Below are positions 1 through 11,649 of a stretch of DNA of 64,000 bases, piece by piece. A model generated the notes under the pieces. The model was not told where the DNA came from. It worked only from the letters and a program-made list of their open reading frames with translations, and ran no database searches. How positions within the stretch are numbered: position 1 is the stretch's first letter; each line of letters opens with the position of its first letter. The position numbers and the translations under genes are program-made. Location: positions 16,614,877-16,678,876 of the forward strand of contig JAPWDM010000005.1 in the NCBI GenBank assembly GCA_035578155.1, given 5' to 3'. The DNA is from Brachynemurus nebulosus (taxonomy: Eukaryota > Arthropoda > Insecta > Neuroptera > Myrmeleontidae).

Positions 1-1028
1 GAACTCAACTTGCACTTGACGATTTTTTTGTTGACTGTATAGTAATCATGAAGTTTGATTAATAAAGTGAGGGTTTAATTTGCAATTTTATCAGACCTAG
101 TGGTACCACCATTTTCTCATTGTATCAACTATTAGGAAAACATCAAGTTTTATTAAACCTATTTTATAGACAGTCAGTCCTTCTATAACGCGATTAATTC
201 GTACCACGTTATATAGAAACATTACAAGTAAGCATTCTAAATACATCGTTGGCAAGAAGTAGTGATGCGGGTATGAAAGATTCGGAATATTTTCACAGCG
301 TTGTTCGATAACTTTCACTCAAACAAGCATGCGCTACAAAAATCACGCACGTCTTGAGAGTACCGCGTCATACGAGAGTTGACTGTAGATCCATGTACAC
401 TCATGAATCAAATTAATGGCGTATAATTGTATAAAATTATTTCGGTGATATGTAAAGTAATTAATCACTGTTGGTAGCACTGTTTTTGTTTGATATTAGC
501 TTCACTACATTAACATTGGAGTCATCGCAGTTTCCTTCACCAAATGTTTCTAAAACTTTTCATTGAATTCGAGAGTTATTTGTTAAGTATCATTTAATAC
601 TTAGGTACTGTGTGCTCCAGAAAACTTGTGTATACCTATAGAATACGTATGTGGAAAAGAAAACTGACACCCTGTTCTCCAAACTTGGATTTATTTCTGT
701 CTAACACATCGTCTGTCTTTATCCAACAAGTATTGAAATATCGATGACATTTATAATAAACAATTATTTAAATGTAGAGGATTCACAGAACACAAAAATG
801 ATTAATTTTATTCAATATTTTTGTTAGTCTTTAGAAAAATAATAATAATTTATTAACTAATTAATATGTACCTACCCAAATATCATATGACAGTTTGAAA
901 GGAAAAATTCACTGTTTGCCATTTATAGATATTCAATGTTTCGCTTCAAGACATAAGAATGAGAGGAAAAATTTTCATATTTCGAACACAATTTTATAAA
1001 AAAGATTCTATTTGTATAACAAAATAAC
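1..1028. other. A+T-rich non-coding stretch
   Basis: No convincing gene. The short open frames here have no recognisable domain and no coding-like composition. Around 180-230 there is a CAGTC...TTCTATAACG string resembling the end of a Tc1/mariner-type MITE, but no partner terminus was found, so no element is called. Confidence 0.5.
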
Positions 1029-1282
1029 TGAAGACATTAGTAGATGAAGGTGTTATGTAACATTTTTTCAAAAATTCATGTGTTGCCAAATTTTGAAATA
1101 TTCTATGCTGAAGTATCATATATTCAACTTTGGTTTCATTCAGTCCAATAGTTTTGTAGAAATTCAATAATAAACATGTGCTATTGCATGGGAAGTATAA
1201 TTATGTAAATAAAAACTTTCAAACGCTTCTACTGTAAAATTATAAAAATGTTACACAGCACCTTCATCCACTCATGTCTTCA
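1029..1282. mobile_element. MITE family A, copy 1 (254 bp)
   Basis: The ends are near-perfect inverted repeats of about 38 bp: TGAAGACATTAGTAGATGAA on the left faces TTCATCCACTCATGTCTTCA on the right. The inner part of each arm reads GGTGTTATGTAACAT and its complement. The element has no coding capacity. A second copy lies at 39917-40142 with the same internal sequence, including the run around 'ATTCAATAATAAACA'. Two copies sharing termini and interior show a dispersed non-autonomous DNA transposon. The superfamily is not determinable; a possible AC target duplication flanks it. Confidence 0.75.
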
Positions 1283-1310
1283 ACACAACAAAATATATAT
1301 TTTAAATAAT

Positions 1311-1535
1311 TATACTCTCAAAAAATTTATTTGTTTTAAAGAAAAATTTCTCTTTTTCTTAAACCAAAAAAGTTATTTTTTTTAGTTCAAAGAACTATTT
1401 CTTTGACTAGTGAAAAAATTTTTAGAAAATATATTTCTGTATCAAGAAAATGTTTTTTTCCTTTTTTTAATTCATAGAAATTTTAATTTAAAAAAATTTA
1501 ATCTTTGAACAAAGAAACCGTTTTGAGAGTGTATA
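1311..1535. mobile_element. Small TIR element (MITE), ~225 bp
   Basis: TATACTCTCAAAA at the left end faces TTTTGAGAGTGTATA at the right end, so the termini are inverted copies differing by a 2-bp indel. The interior is almost pure A/T with alternating 'caaagaa'/'ttctttg' motifs that could fold. No coding capacity. TA-type target site is likely from the flanking TA but not certain. Confidence 0.6.
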
Positions 1536-2271
1536 AACAAAATAATAATATTTTTTTGAGCTATCAAAAATTATTCTTTCAAGTATCTATAAACACCTTT
1601 GTCAGTATGATAAGTCAGTATGAAAATTGAATATATGAAAATTCTGAATTCTCCTGTATAGAAGAATTTTATTGCTTGATGTGAAATTGAAGGTCAGAAT
1701 GGGAAAAGAAAGTTTTCAAAACATTTTATGTAATTTTTGGCCTATTGAATAATAACATTTGCACAAATTAAAATAATCATTAATTTTATTTTATTAAAAG
1801 CTTTTGTATATTTTATCAGGTTTTTGTCCAAATTTATAAGCTGGTGTATACGTACAGAAGAATATTAATATACTAGTTTAGATAAACGATACAGACTATA
1901 TTTGTAATAAACTTTTTTATTATGTCTTGTACAAAATATCCCAAAATAAGTCTGCTAAAATTTACAATAGTCTGCTAGCTAGCTTTTTTAGGTAGGATTT
2001 TTTGTTTGAAAGAGTATTTTTTCGAGGTGGTTCCATATAAATTTCATTAAAATATGTCCATGGACTGCCACGATACCCCACGAAACTTCCCAATAATGAA
2101 AGGCAATAGTTGGTTAGGTATCTTTTGGTAATCATTTGATCATGTTTACGAAGGCCCAAGACCACCTAAAAGGGCAAAATTAAAACTTCTCAAGAAAATA
2201 ACCGATTTCAAAATAATGAAAACACTGAAAAATATGAAAAAATGATTATGTCATAAATCAAAATAGAAATG
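1536..2271. other. Non-coding stretch with one weak minus-strand ORF
   Basis: Mostly A+T-rich sequence. On the minus strand at 1962-2165 there is a 67-codon frame with unusually coding-like composition (motifs such as GSFVGYRGSPWTYFNEIY) that begins at a GTG rather than ATG. I do not recognise the family. It may be a relic exon or chance. Confidence 0.3.
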
Positions 2272-3003
2272 TAAACTGTCAGTTTTTGAGGTTTGTGCCA
2301 AATCAACATTCGTAGTTGAGGCTTCAGATTAATACTAAACATATTCTAACTTCAAAAATGCATCACTGCTTGCATGAGGTCAAAAGTTCGAAAACGCATC
2401 AGACGTATCACAAGGAAAAATCAAAAATTCATTTTTACATTTGATGCGTCAAAACAATGCACCAAGAAATTTGGTGATGCGTGTCATGCGCATAATGTAA
2501 TATCGTAGCTACTTACATTTAAAATATAGGTGGTTGTCGTAGCTATGGTAATGTGAATAAAGGATGATGCCAATGGTCCTATGACCATAACGGTTATAGA
2601 AATAATTCCGAAAAACTAATTGTTGAAAAAGATGAATTTATTTACCTTTCATTAAAATTGTTTAAACTATCTGAATACATCTTGCACTCAAAATATGTAA
2701 TATTTTTTATTCAAATAATTTCAATTTTTTCAATTTTCAATTTCAAGTTGAAATTCAAATATATACAAGGACTGCATTGCTATATTATCTGTAGTCTAAT
2801 CATGCTATATTATCTTTACCCAAATTAGAGGTTAAATGATGCCAATATCCCGTTCAAAAACATCTAATGTGCATCAAATTTCAAGGGAGCATCACCATTG
2901 CATCATGTAGTATTAGACGCATCAGAAAGGTCATGATGCTGCATCGATGCGGTCAAGTTTACATTTTTGAAGTTACCCATAGTTCAAAAACTGTCAGTTT
3001 ATA
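2272..3003. mobile_element. TIR element with repeated GCATCA motifs, ~730 bp
   Basis: TGTAAACTGTCAGTTTTTGA at the left faces TCAAAAACTGTCAGTTTATA at the right; the ends are therefore inverted copies, and the AAACTG-CAGTTT core is itself palindromic. Near both ends there are clusters of GCATCA/TGATGC hexamers (about 2360-2500 and 2865-2960), many in opposite orientation. Clustered subterminal motifs are typical of transposase-binding arrays, which is inference here. No recognisable protein. Confidence 0.5.
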
Positions 3004-3057
3004 TACTTATATTTTAATTTATAGCGTAATTATTCTTTCATACATTTCAGTATTTTT

Positions 3058-3352
3058 AGAGAATTTTCGAATCGAAAATTCAGCTATTACAGCCACTGCC
3101 ACAGTGTTACTTGAGCCCGGGACTATGATTGAAAGTTTTGAGTTCTCTAGAAACCAAAAATAATATTCACTAAAAATTATATATGTGTGCACGATAATTC
3201 CCGAACGAAATGTCCTATTTTTATGAAATTTGATAAAAATGTTGGAAGTTCCAAGGCTTTGGATAAGTTCGTTAGCCAGACACGTTAGATATCCGAAACA
3301 TGGTTTTTTGTAAACGGAAATTCGCTATGTTTTGCAAGATGCTGCAACAAAA
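3058..3352 (+). mobile_element. HINE-1 (non-autonomous Helentron-like) copy, internally deleted
   Basis: The left block carries the family string 'CAGCTATTACAGCCACTG' followed by 'TTGAGCCCGGGACTATG'. The right block has 'GCACGATAATTC' and ends in a decayed form of the 3' terminus (AAATTCGCTATGTTTTGCAAGATGCTGCAAC). This copy has almost no (TA)n core and lacks about 150 bp of the right block present in the copy at 58371-58890. It is diverged, so it is probably an old insertion. Confidence 0.65.
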
Positions 3353-4954
3353 TTATTATTTCGGAGCCGGTTCTACTTTTTTCTTAAAAACATTCTATTT
3401 TTAGTTAAAATAATTCATTCGTTATAGGATAAACAAACTCTTATACTGTTTCTATAGGTATAAAATATAACTACATTATAATGCATTTGTTGGCTCATGT
3501 TAAAACAATATTATTTTATTTTGTTCATTGTGGGACATTCTGTAAAAATCTATACACTGATATACCATTTCTACATACATTATTTAATGTATTTAGAGAT
3601 TTTCTTTAACATCGGCGCCAACTATCTATCTTAGAAATCTAACATGTACTAGAACAATTTTGCTATACGGACATAAATATTTTTATATTACTGCAATAAA
3701 AATTTTTATAAATGCAATATCTGTTTGAATACTTTTTTTCTATTTTCTCACCGAAAGATTTTCATTTGAATTATTAACATAGTAATAATATATGGCCAAC
3801 TTCTGTTGTAACACAGATTTTCATGTAAGATTTTCTAGTTAAATAATGCTATTGAAGTGTTCCAGCAATTTATCTTTCAAGAAAATAAAATTTGTATTTT
3901 TCGTTTAAAATAATGAAAACTTGAGATTTGTTGACCTAAAATTAGAATATTGATAGCAATGCCCTGTAGAAAAGAAAAGAAATTGCAGTACAAGACAAAT
4001 TCTATTTAATATCTAAATATATTTTATTGGCATCAGCAGAAGCAAAATTCGAATTGCAAGAAATTCATTAAGTACGTGTCCGACCACGTTATATTAGTGT
4101 TTCGTAGTCACTTCAAAGTGGGGAAACATCAAGAGATAAAAATGTCCACAGAATATTACAGAACGAACGCTAGTATCTCTATACCACTGAAACCAGTGTA
4201 ACGACAAAGGATAGAAAATATCCCACCAATATGTTATATATGTACACGCGGAGTTGTGTGTGTTAGTGCGATGGATGGTTGTGTGTATGGATGTCTTGCA
4301 TACGCATATACATAATATGTATGTGGTACGTATCATGTACGTATACCACATATACCGTGTCAACACGACGGCAACAATATGACAACAACTGAAACACACC
4401 CATTGGTAGCTACTAAGTGAATAACAACATAGTTCTGCAAAATGCACATAAATGCCCATAAGTGGTGCAGAAAACAGATAGTTGTATTCCATCTAGTGTT
4501 CTATGATTACATCTGTATGTTTACATTTACCTAAAAAAATAATGCCTGAATTCAGTTAAATAAGTAGTAATATACGTACACGTATTTTTAAAGCAAACCG
4601 AATGAGAAAATTCGTTTCTTGCAATCACACTTCGATTTCTTTCCTGAAAATATCGGAAACGTCAGTAGCGAGGATGGCAAGCATTTTCATTAGGAGCAGA
4701 AAACTTTTGAGCAAAATTATGAGGGGTACTGAGACCAAACTATGTTAAGTAACTATTACTGGTTTAATTAATGTAAGAGACACAGACAAAAAAAAGCTAA
4801 GGTAGTTCATCTTTAATTTTTTTTAACATTTTTATACCATCATTTCTTGTAAATAAAAAGTAATAAATATTTTTGAAATGTGACGTGCTAGATTTTTTTC
4901 ATAATTTTTTTGAAACTCAAAGCACCTCACTCGTTAAGAAAAAACACTTTTCAT
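3353..4954. other. Non-coding stretch
   Basis: No gene, RNA or transposon end recognised. A minus-strand frame at 4094-4492 is 132 codons long but is rich in Cys, Tyr, Thr and Ile from CA/TA-rich DNA, with no domain. I treat it as chance. The sequence around 4240-4370 is enriched in TG/CA steps and TAC/GTA palindromes. Confidence 0.45.
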
Positions 4955-5315
4955 TTCAATGACAAAAATCGTGAAAATTAGTGTTATCGATGAAAATAAC
5001 AAAACAGTGATTTTTACACTTTTTGTCTGCCTCTCTGTCTGTCTGTTTACACATTACGCAAAAACTATTAAACGGATTTTCATGAAATTCGGTATGGCGA
5101 CACCTTATTACCTGGGTCAACATACAGGATACTTATTACTCCGGGAAAATGTTTCATTCCCTTGGGAAAATATGAAAACCATTTTAAACCTGACATTGTG
5201 TATGCATTACGCAAAAAGTACTGTTCTGCGCAAGTTCTGTATAATTATTACACTTCTGATTGATTTTATAACAGTGCGTCGCGCGAACGACGTCGCGAGT
5301 ACCGCTAGTCATATT
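4955..5315 (+). repeat. Arthropod retroposon-like repeat (LINE 3'-end or SINE type)
   Basis: The segment has the order GTCTGTCTG run, 'ACGCAAAAACTATTAAACGG', 'TTTTCATGAAATTCGGTATG', then 'CGCGCGAACGACGTCGCGAG' and 'TACCGCTAGT'. From memory, this succession (GTCTG repeats, a 'GATGAAATTTGGTA' phrase, a CGCGG..GAAG..CGCGGG..CTAGT tail) is a very common retroposon-derived repeat in arthropod genomes; I could not check it against a library. The 145-codon open frame over it (4959-5396) is a by-product. Its CpG-rich tail stands out from A+T-rich neighbours. Confidence 0.5.
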
Positions 5316-6180
5316 TATAACAAAACGTCATTTTTAAAGGTTTTTTACCTTATCAAAAGTAAGTTAGCTATAAAAACGTTGTTTAGCAATATTTAATTTA
5401 CAAATGTACTTTAAAGTAAAATGTATCTCTCTAAACTAAAATATATTTCAGAACGTACATATTTTTTAAGTTTCCTCAAACTCAAATATTTCTAAACATC
5501 GGATTACCACTTAATTTTGTGCCATCCAGTATGAATCTGGCTACGTAAACTTACACAGTATAGACAGGAATAATGAACTTTTTTGCAAACACTCCGCTTT
5601 TTTCTTTGCTCCGTTGTCTGAAGCATGTCAATTCGAATTCTCTTCAGTGTTCACAGTGAATAAAGCGTAACCGTGTTAAAGAAGGTGGCTGACAGGGGAA
5701 GAGGAGGGGAGAAAGTGTAGTATATTATGTATATCCTACGAACGTGATCGAACAAAAAATTTAAATTTTCCAATATTCAAACTTTGTCTGTGATTATTCG
5801 ATTAGCTATTTTGATTTTATATTGATGCAACATTTCTTGTTGGTATCTATACTTGATGGATATTTTCTGTTTTTATCCATTGGGTTGATAGGATATGTAT
5901 GTCAGTGAATCAGGGGAAATATTGAGTGTGGCGTATGAAAATTGAATCACAACGAAAGAAAAACGATGTTTATTTTTTTCCAGAAATATTTTTTTTTTCT
6001 TCATTTTTTTAAAGGAGAAAAATTAAAAGAGATGAGATAGATATTTTTTCTGTTGTTGCTTCAAATAAAATTGAACGAAAAGTTTTATTGGAAGTGAGAG
6101 ACACAGAAGTAAATATGGTAATTTATTTTGGTAACAACTGTTGAATTTTATATCTTATCAAGCAAAATTTTCTATTAGTA
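5316..6180. other. Non-coding stretch
   Basis: Nothing recognised. The sequence is A+T-rich with one purine-rich patch (about 5690-5720, GGAAGAGGAGGGGAG). Confidence 0.45.
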
Positions 6181-6290
6181 CAGTCGAACCTTTCTATAAT
6201 GTCAAATTTATTTTAAAATTTATTCAATCCCGACACACCTAAATAAATTTGATGTGTCGGGGTTCAATAATGTACGAGTTATTCATCCAC
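6181..6290. mobile_element. Tc1/mariner-like MITE end with hairpin
   Basis: TA is followed by CAGTCGAACCTTTCTATAAT, a typical start for Tc1/mariner-type MITEs. It is followed by a strong hairpin whose arms are TTCAATCCCGACACA (6228 onward) and TGTGTCGGGGTTCAA (to about 6267). No matching right TIR was found, so the element is truncated or diverged. Confidence 0.35.
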
Positions 6291-6980
6291 TGACTATTGA
6301 TACAGTTTCACTGTAATCCTCAAGTTATTATAACAAATGCAAGTTTATTGCTCTGATATAATTATTACCAGTATGAAGTTTATCGGTAAAAAATGTTTCT
6401 AACTGTATTATTATTCTAATGACACATACGAGTCTGTACGTTGTCTGTATAAATTTTATAGTGATGAACTTTATATCTAGAAAAAGTTTAAAACTACATT
6501 AATACTATGTTGCAAAATACACGTACACAATTATTTCACAAAATACTGACCAAAAAAAAAAAAAGATGGTGCAAAAATACATTGAATGAAACTACAAGAT
6601 GAGCAAAAACTGTTAATCATAATGCCAACAAAATAATGGTACGGACTCACTGCACAGAGGTAAATCCTTAGCAATCAGTATAACGTCCAATGAAATAAAA
6701 ATCAACCGCTGTAACATACCGTATAGCGTAATTAAACTTTTATATTGTAAATATTTTTTATGTTTTTTTCTGTTAATCAGGTTTTTTGTTGGGAATAATT
6801 GTAAAAGTTTTTTGTTATCAAAGTTGGCAATAATAACTACTGAATATTAGATAAATTATTATGTTACTGGTCCGTTTTAGTGCTACCAATCTGTTAAAAA
6901 AGATGTGTATCTTTGTAAAAACAAAAAATAAAAATTACGCCTATTAGCTTTTTTACTTGGTCCCATATATGTAGGTATTA
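6291..6980. other. Non-coding stretch
   Basis: No gene or repeat end recognised; contains an A13 run near 6550. Confidence 0.4.
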
Positions 6981-8294
6981 GGATTGACCGGGGTAAATGT
7001 GAATTGGGGCAATTGTGAACGGCGCCTATAATTTCTAAAATAACTATAATTTTGTCAAAAATCAAATCTTAGTATGTTTTTCTGTCCTTTCTTAATATGC
7101 TGTTAAAATTTGATAACAATTCTCCAAATACTAGTATCTTTTTTTTATTTTGAAAAAACCCTTGCAAAATTTTATGTATCTTACTTCGACCAATACTCAA
7201 AAAAAAATTTAAATACATCTTCTTTTATTAAAAGGTAAGAAATGGTTAAAAGTACTTCTAAAGAAGTGGTCTAAACCTTCTCAGGGTTCCTTATTAACTG
7301 CTAAAGAAATTGGACAATTTATTACCAATTCACAATTACCCCATGATTTTAAAATTGTGGGGTAATTGTGAACGTCATTCACAAATGCCCCCATTCGATC
7401 AAAAATTTCAGTTGTGTTCTTTTCAGAGTTGAAAATGTTGATGAAGATGCTGGTGACATTATTGTACAAGTTTCCGTTGTACAAACAATACAAAAAAAAA
7501 ACTTGTAAAGAGCGATGTTTTGTGTATCAATCTACGAAATCATTGCTGTGCTCCCTTATCCAATAACAACTTACAAAAACAGAAAAATTACTTTTCCCAG
7601 TGTCTTTGTGAGTGTGCAAGGGCAGTAGGATTAATACAAAACCATTTTTTTTTAATTTAAAGTATTAGACCTAATAGATTGTTGTTTTTTTATTCGTGTT
7701 AACTAAATGTATTCCCTTGAAAAAGTCTCATTTTCCTTGTTTTGTGTGAATATCTTATAATTTTTTGATTTCTTATTTGATAAAATGACAAAATATCATC
7801 AAATTAAAATTTTTAGTTTGTAATAAATTTGTTCCTACAATTTTTGTTATTTTTATTTATCCTTGATTTTTGCTGCAAATTTGAGGTATGGATAACTTGC
7901 ATTAAACAAAGGGAAATTGTGACCGCTAAAGTATACGTATGATAAAAAATTTGAAAGTGGGGTAAATGTGAAGAATTTAATTTGGGCTTTACTTTGATGT
8001 ACCTCACTTCTCTTGTAATCCATTCTAAATAATTTTTCACTTTTACCCCAAAAGGTAGGCATTCACTTTTACCCCAAAATTCATAAGATTTGCAAAACCG
8101 CACCGGAGAAATGTGAATGGCTTATAAAATTTTTGTTTTTCATACGAATTTTCTCAAAATTTGTGTGGTGCATCCTGAATAATGTAGAATTAAAAATAAA
8201 TCTACCATAATGCGATATATAAAATGAAAAATACTTAAAACAACGCTTTTATCTCAATTTATGAAAATCCATTCACAATTACCCCGGTCAACCC
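6981..8294. mobile_element. TA-target DNA transposon, 1.3 kb, Tc1/mariner/pogo-like
   Basis: TA then GGATTGACCGGGGTAA on the left faces TTACCCCGGTCAACCC then TA on the right, giving TIRs and a TA target duplication as in the IS630-Tc1-mariner/pogo superfamily. The TIR core 'GGGGTAAWTGTGAA' recurs inside in both orientations: near 7000-7020, 7330-7375, 7960-7975, 8045-8075 and 8270-8285. No intact transposase is visible. Minus-strand frames of 70-96 codons lie inside but show no DDE motif. It is most likely a deletion derivative. Its layout matches the element at 22458-23373. Confidence 0.7.
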
Positions 8295-8322
8295 TACGGT
8301 CTATACCAAATTATGTAATCGT

Positions 8323-9692
8323 GAAAAAATTCGATAGCGGAATTTTAGTGAAAATATGTTTTTAAGACGGTTACTTTGATCTCTAACTATGAAATCACTC
8401 AAGGGATTTCGATGAAATTTGGTATGGGGAATGGGGATGAAGGTCACCAAGATACACAAATTGGTTAGGTCAATACACTCACACTCACACTTGTAGGTGG
8501 AGCCTAGACACCTTTGAATTTTGAAAATGGACAGATGACCCATTTGCAGAAAAACAGTTCCAACGATTTTGATTAAATTTTAAGTACATAAAATAGAATA
8601 CATTTATGAGCTAACAAAACAATCTGTATGTCTGGAAAAGACTGAAAACTGAAATATAGCGCATCGAAAAAGGGTCTGATCAAACCAAGGGCTGGAAATA
8701 AATTACCCCCGGTGCGGTAGCAGACTATTTGGCCCCTTTCATTATCTATTAATCTTATAGGACCAAGTGTCGTACAAATATTCAAACAGTTTATTTTTGT
8801 TTGCAACCCTGAATAACCACTTAAAAGACTCTTAGCTCCGAATATTCCAATTCATGCTTTATGAATACAGATTGAATATGAGAAATCTCGGACAGTTTTA
8901 CCAATTTCACATTCATAGTTTACAATTCTGATCTACTGATCTAGCTATTGATCTAGTATGTGTTATAAATCGTATACAAATAGACGTAAATTCAAATCGA
9001 ATTGATGAAAAAAATTCGATAGCGGAATTTTAGTGAAAATATGTTTTTAAGACGGTTACTTTGATCTCTAACTATGAAATCACTCAAGGGATTTCGATGA
9101 AATTTGGTATGGGGAATGGGGATGAAGGTCACCAAGATACACAAATTGGTTAGGTCAATACACTCACACTCACACTTGTAGGTGGAGCCTAGACACCTTT
9201 GAATTTTGAAAATGGACAGATGACCCATTTGCAGAAAAACAGTTCCAACGATTTTGATTAAATTTTAAGTACATAAAATAGAATACATTTATGAGCTAAC
9301 AAAACAATCTGTATGTCTGGAAAAGACTGAAAACTGAAATATAGCGCATCGAAAAAGGGTCTGATCAAACCAAGGGCTGGAAATAAATTACCCCCGGTGC
9401 GGTAGCAGACTATTTGGCCCCTTTCATTATCTATTAATCTTATAGGACCAAGTGTCGTACAAATATTCAAACAGTTTATTTTTGTTTGCAACCCTGAATA
9501 ACCACTTAAAAGACTCTTAGCTCCGAATATTCCAATTCATGCTTTATGAATACAGATTGAATATGAGAAATCTCGGACAGTTTTACCAATTTCACTTTCA
9601 TAGTTTATAATTCTGATCTACTGATCTAGCTATTGATCTAGTATGTGTTATAAATCGTATACAAATAGACGTAAACTCAAATCGAATTGATG
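8323..9692. repeat. Recent 685-bp tandem duplication
   Basis: Unit 1 (8323-9007) and unit 2 (9008-9692) are the same sequence at an offset of 685 bp, for example TCGATAGCGG at 8331 and 9016. Only a handful of substitutions are visible, such as CACATTCATAG versus CACTTTCATAG near the ends, so the duplication is young or recently homogenised. Each unit holds the 'GATGAAATTTGGTATGGGGA' phrase found in other arthropod repeats. The paired short minus-strand frames are by-products and I do not call genes. Confidence 0.85.
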
Positions 9693-9740
9693 AATTGCGA
9701 TCCTATTCCAACTAATGCATCAATATACTATTGCATGGTA

Positions 9741-10184
9741 TATACCATGTGAGTTTTTTGAGAGTTGCCATTTTGAGAGAGAGATGGTATTGGAAAAGGT
9801 TCTTTTCTTGGATGTAATGGAAATCTAACCAAGCAAAACACTATCGGTTGAAGTAACCTCAAGTACATATGCATATTTTTACCACCTAACTGACAAATTA
9901 AACAAAAATTAAAAAATTAAACTTGGCTGAAAAAAATTTTTTTGCTCATTTATGTTGTTAATTAATGCATTAGATCAGTTTTATCGAAAAATTAATATAT
10001 AGTCTCATTTAAAAATCGATAAGTTTGTATCATAGCTCGAAAACCATAAGACCTATAACGCTCCTGACTGTAACAATCGGTTGCCCCCGTCGATATCTAC
10101 AACTCTTATTTGAACAATTTTTCGATTAAATTAACGGTTTGGCTGTAATAAAATGGCAACTCTCGAAAAACTCACACAGTATAT
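9741..10184. mobile_element. TIR element (MITE), ~445 bp
   Basis: TATACCATGTGAGTTTTTTG continuing with AGAGTTGCCATTTT on the left faces AAAATGGCAACTCTCGAAAA continuing with ACTCACACAGTATA on the right, about 33 bp of TIR with few mismatches. Flanking TA steps suggest a TA target. No coding capacity. The interior carries a patch resembling other repeats ('CTCGAAAACCATAAGACC'). Confidence 0.65.
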
Positions 10185-11345
10185 GCATATTGGTTTGTGT
10201 TTTTTATTTTTTTAGTTTATTTCTATTTGAATAACATTGCATATGTGATTGACAATTTACTGAATTTACATTTCAATGAAATCAAACAGAAATGTGGAAT
10301 CTATATGGCTATATTATGGTGTATACCGTGTACACCGTGTATACGATATTGCGATATACGCGAATATATAATATAAACTTATTCTCTATATTTTGTATGC
10401 TAACCAAACGAATATAGTACAGACTGTTCACTTTAAAAGTCTGATTTATACCGTACGGTCAAAAAGTGCGAGTTATTATAGAGTAATATTTCTCAAATGT
10501 GTGTGATATGCGTACCCCTGGGGATACATCAATCAGGTGTAGAGGGTACGTAGCCACATTTACGTAATGACGAAGAAATTAGATATAAATATTAGGCACG
10601 TCTAAATTTAAAGGGTATAGCTACATAAGCATAGGAAAATGGCCCCCGTGGCCAATGTCTGTAATAATATATGTAGTGACATTGGTACCCCAAGTGATTA
10701 CCAAATACAGTGTTATTGACCCTTAACCTTAACTTGTCCTTGAGATATTAACCAAAATATGTTTTAGTGCTGTAATTTTTCAAACTCAATTTTCTCGAAA
10801 ACTATAACACCTAAAAAAACAAAACCGACGCCAAAATTTAGATAATATTTGGGACTATATTATATATTTTTTTGACATTTTTCCCTAAATTTTAAAAGTT
10901 TAAAATAATTGCATTAAAAATATTTTTTATTTTTTAGTATGGTTCTGGTAAACTTACACCTTTCAAAAAAAATACAGAATATGGCTTATCTTATCTACTT
11001 ACACCATGCCAAATTTCATTAAAATCGAAGATGCGCTTTTTGAGTAATAAATAATTTATTGAGTATATGTTATGTATTACGTTAACCGTATAAGAGAATG
11101 ATTAAAATAATTGTATAAAAAATAATTATTGATTTTTTTGTACAGTTCTAGAATACTTACATCGTTCAAAAGAATATAGTATATAGCTTAACCTTTCTAC
11201 ATATACCATACCAAGGCTCATCAAAGTCGAAGAGGCGCTTTTTAAGAAATAATTAATTTATTGAGTGTATGGTAGGTACTAACCACAAAGGCAACATTTT
11301 CTGATTATAGAAACTACATATTTTTATTTTTACCTACTGATGATT

Positions 11346-11505
11346 TCAATCGTCGTCATCACTGTTTTCATTTATGACCACATTAATCGATTCATTTAAA
11401 AATATTTTTGATAATATTTCAGCTGGTCGTACAATGCGAGATAAATATCTCGCAAATATCCTAAATAATATATCACACTTGCAACATGAGCACAGCATCT
11501 ATCCA
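11346..11505 (-). pseudogene. SWIM zinc-finger transposase-like protein, C-terminal relic (left arm)
   Basis: Read on the minus strand, the segment gives GCCAHVASVIYYLGYLRDI, the second half of a SWIM-type zinc finger (CxC...CxH, here the CAH pair). After a frameshift near 11430 it continues with RPAEILSKIFLNESINV and an acidic SDDDD tail before a TGA at 11346-11348. SWIM fingers of this type, followed by a short acidic C-terminus, occur in transposon-borne arthropod proteins; this is family knowledge recalled, not searched. The copy is a fragment lacking the first Cys pair and any catalytic domain. Confidence 0.55.
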
Positions 11506-11649
11506 GCAGACTAACTGAAGTACAATTAAAAATATTGTTTACAGGTTCCTATCAGTCACTGTTTCATATCTGGCTGAAATAATAGACGACAAGAATAACG
11601 TTTTGCATATATTACAAACGAAGCAAACTAAAAATATTATAAAGTTCGG

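Noticed and set aside
4094..4492. 132-codon minus-strand open frame
   Set aside because: Composition follows CA/TA-rich DNA (many Cys, Tyr, Thr, His), no domain or signal, no neighbouring exon evidence.
4615..4680. Possible further hammerhead core (CCTGAAAATATCGGAAACGTCAG)
   Set aside because: The CUGANGA core is not satisfied (CTGAAAA) and stem I does not pair.
4959..5396. 145-codon plus-strand open frame
   Set aside because: It lies across a retroposon-like repeat (GTCTG run, GAAATTCGGTATG phrase, CGCG tail); the frame is a by-product.
7813..8103. 96-codon minus-strand open frame inside the pogo-like element
   Set aside because: No helix-turn-helix or DDE/DDD motif and an overlapping second frame; not a recognisable transposase.
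8573..8806. 77-codon minus-strand frame, identical in the second tandem unit at 9258-9491
   Set aside because: Identity reflects the recent 685-bp duplication, not selection; no domain.
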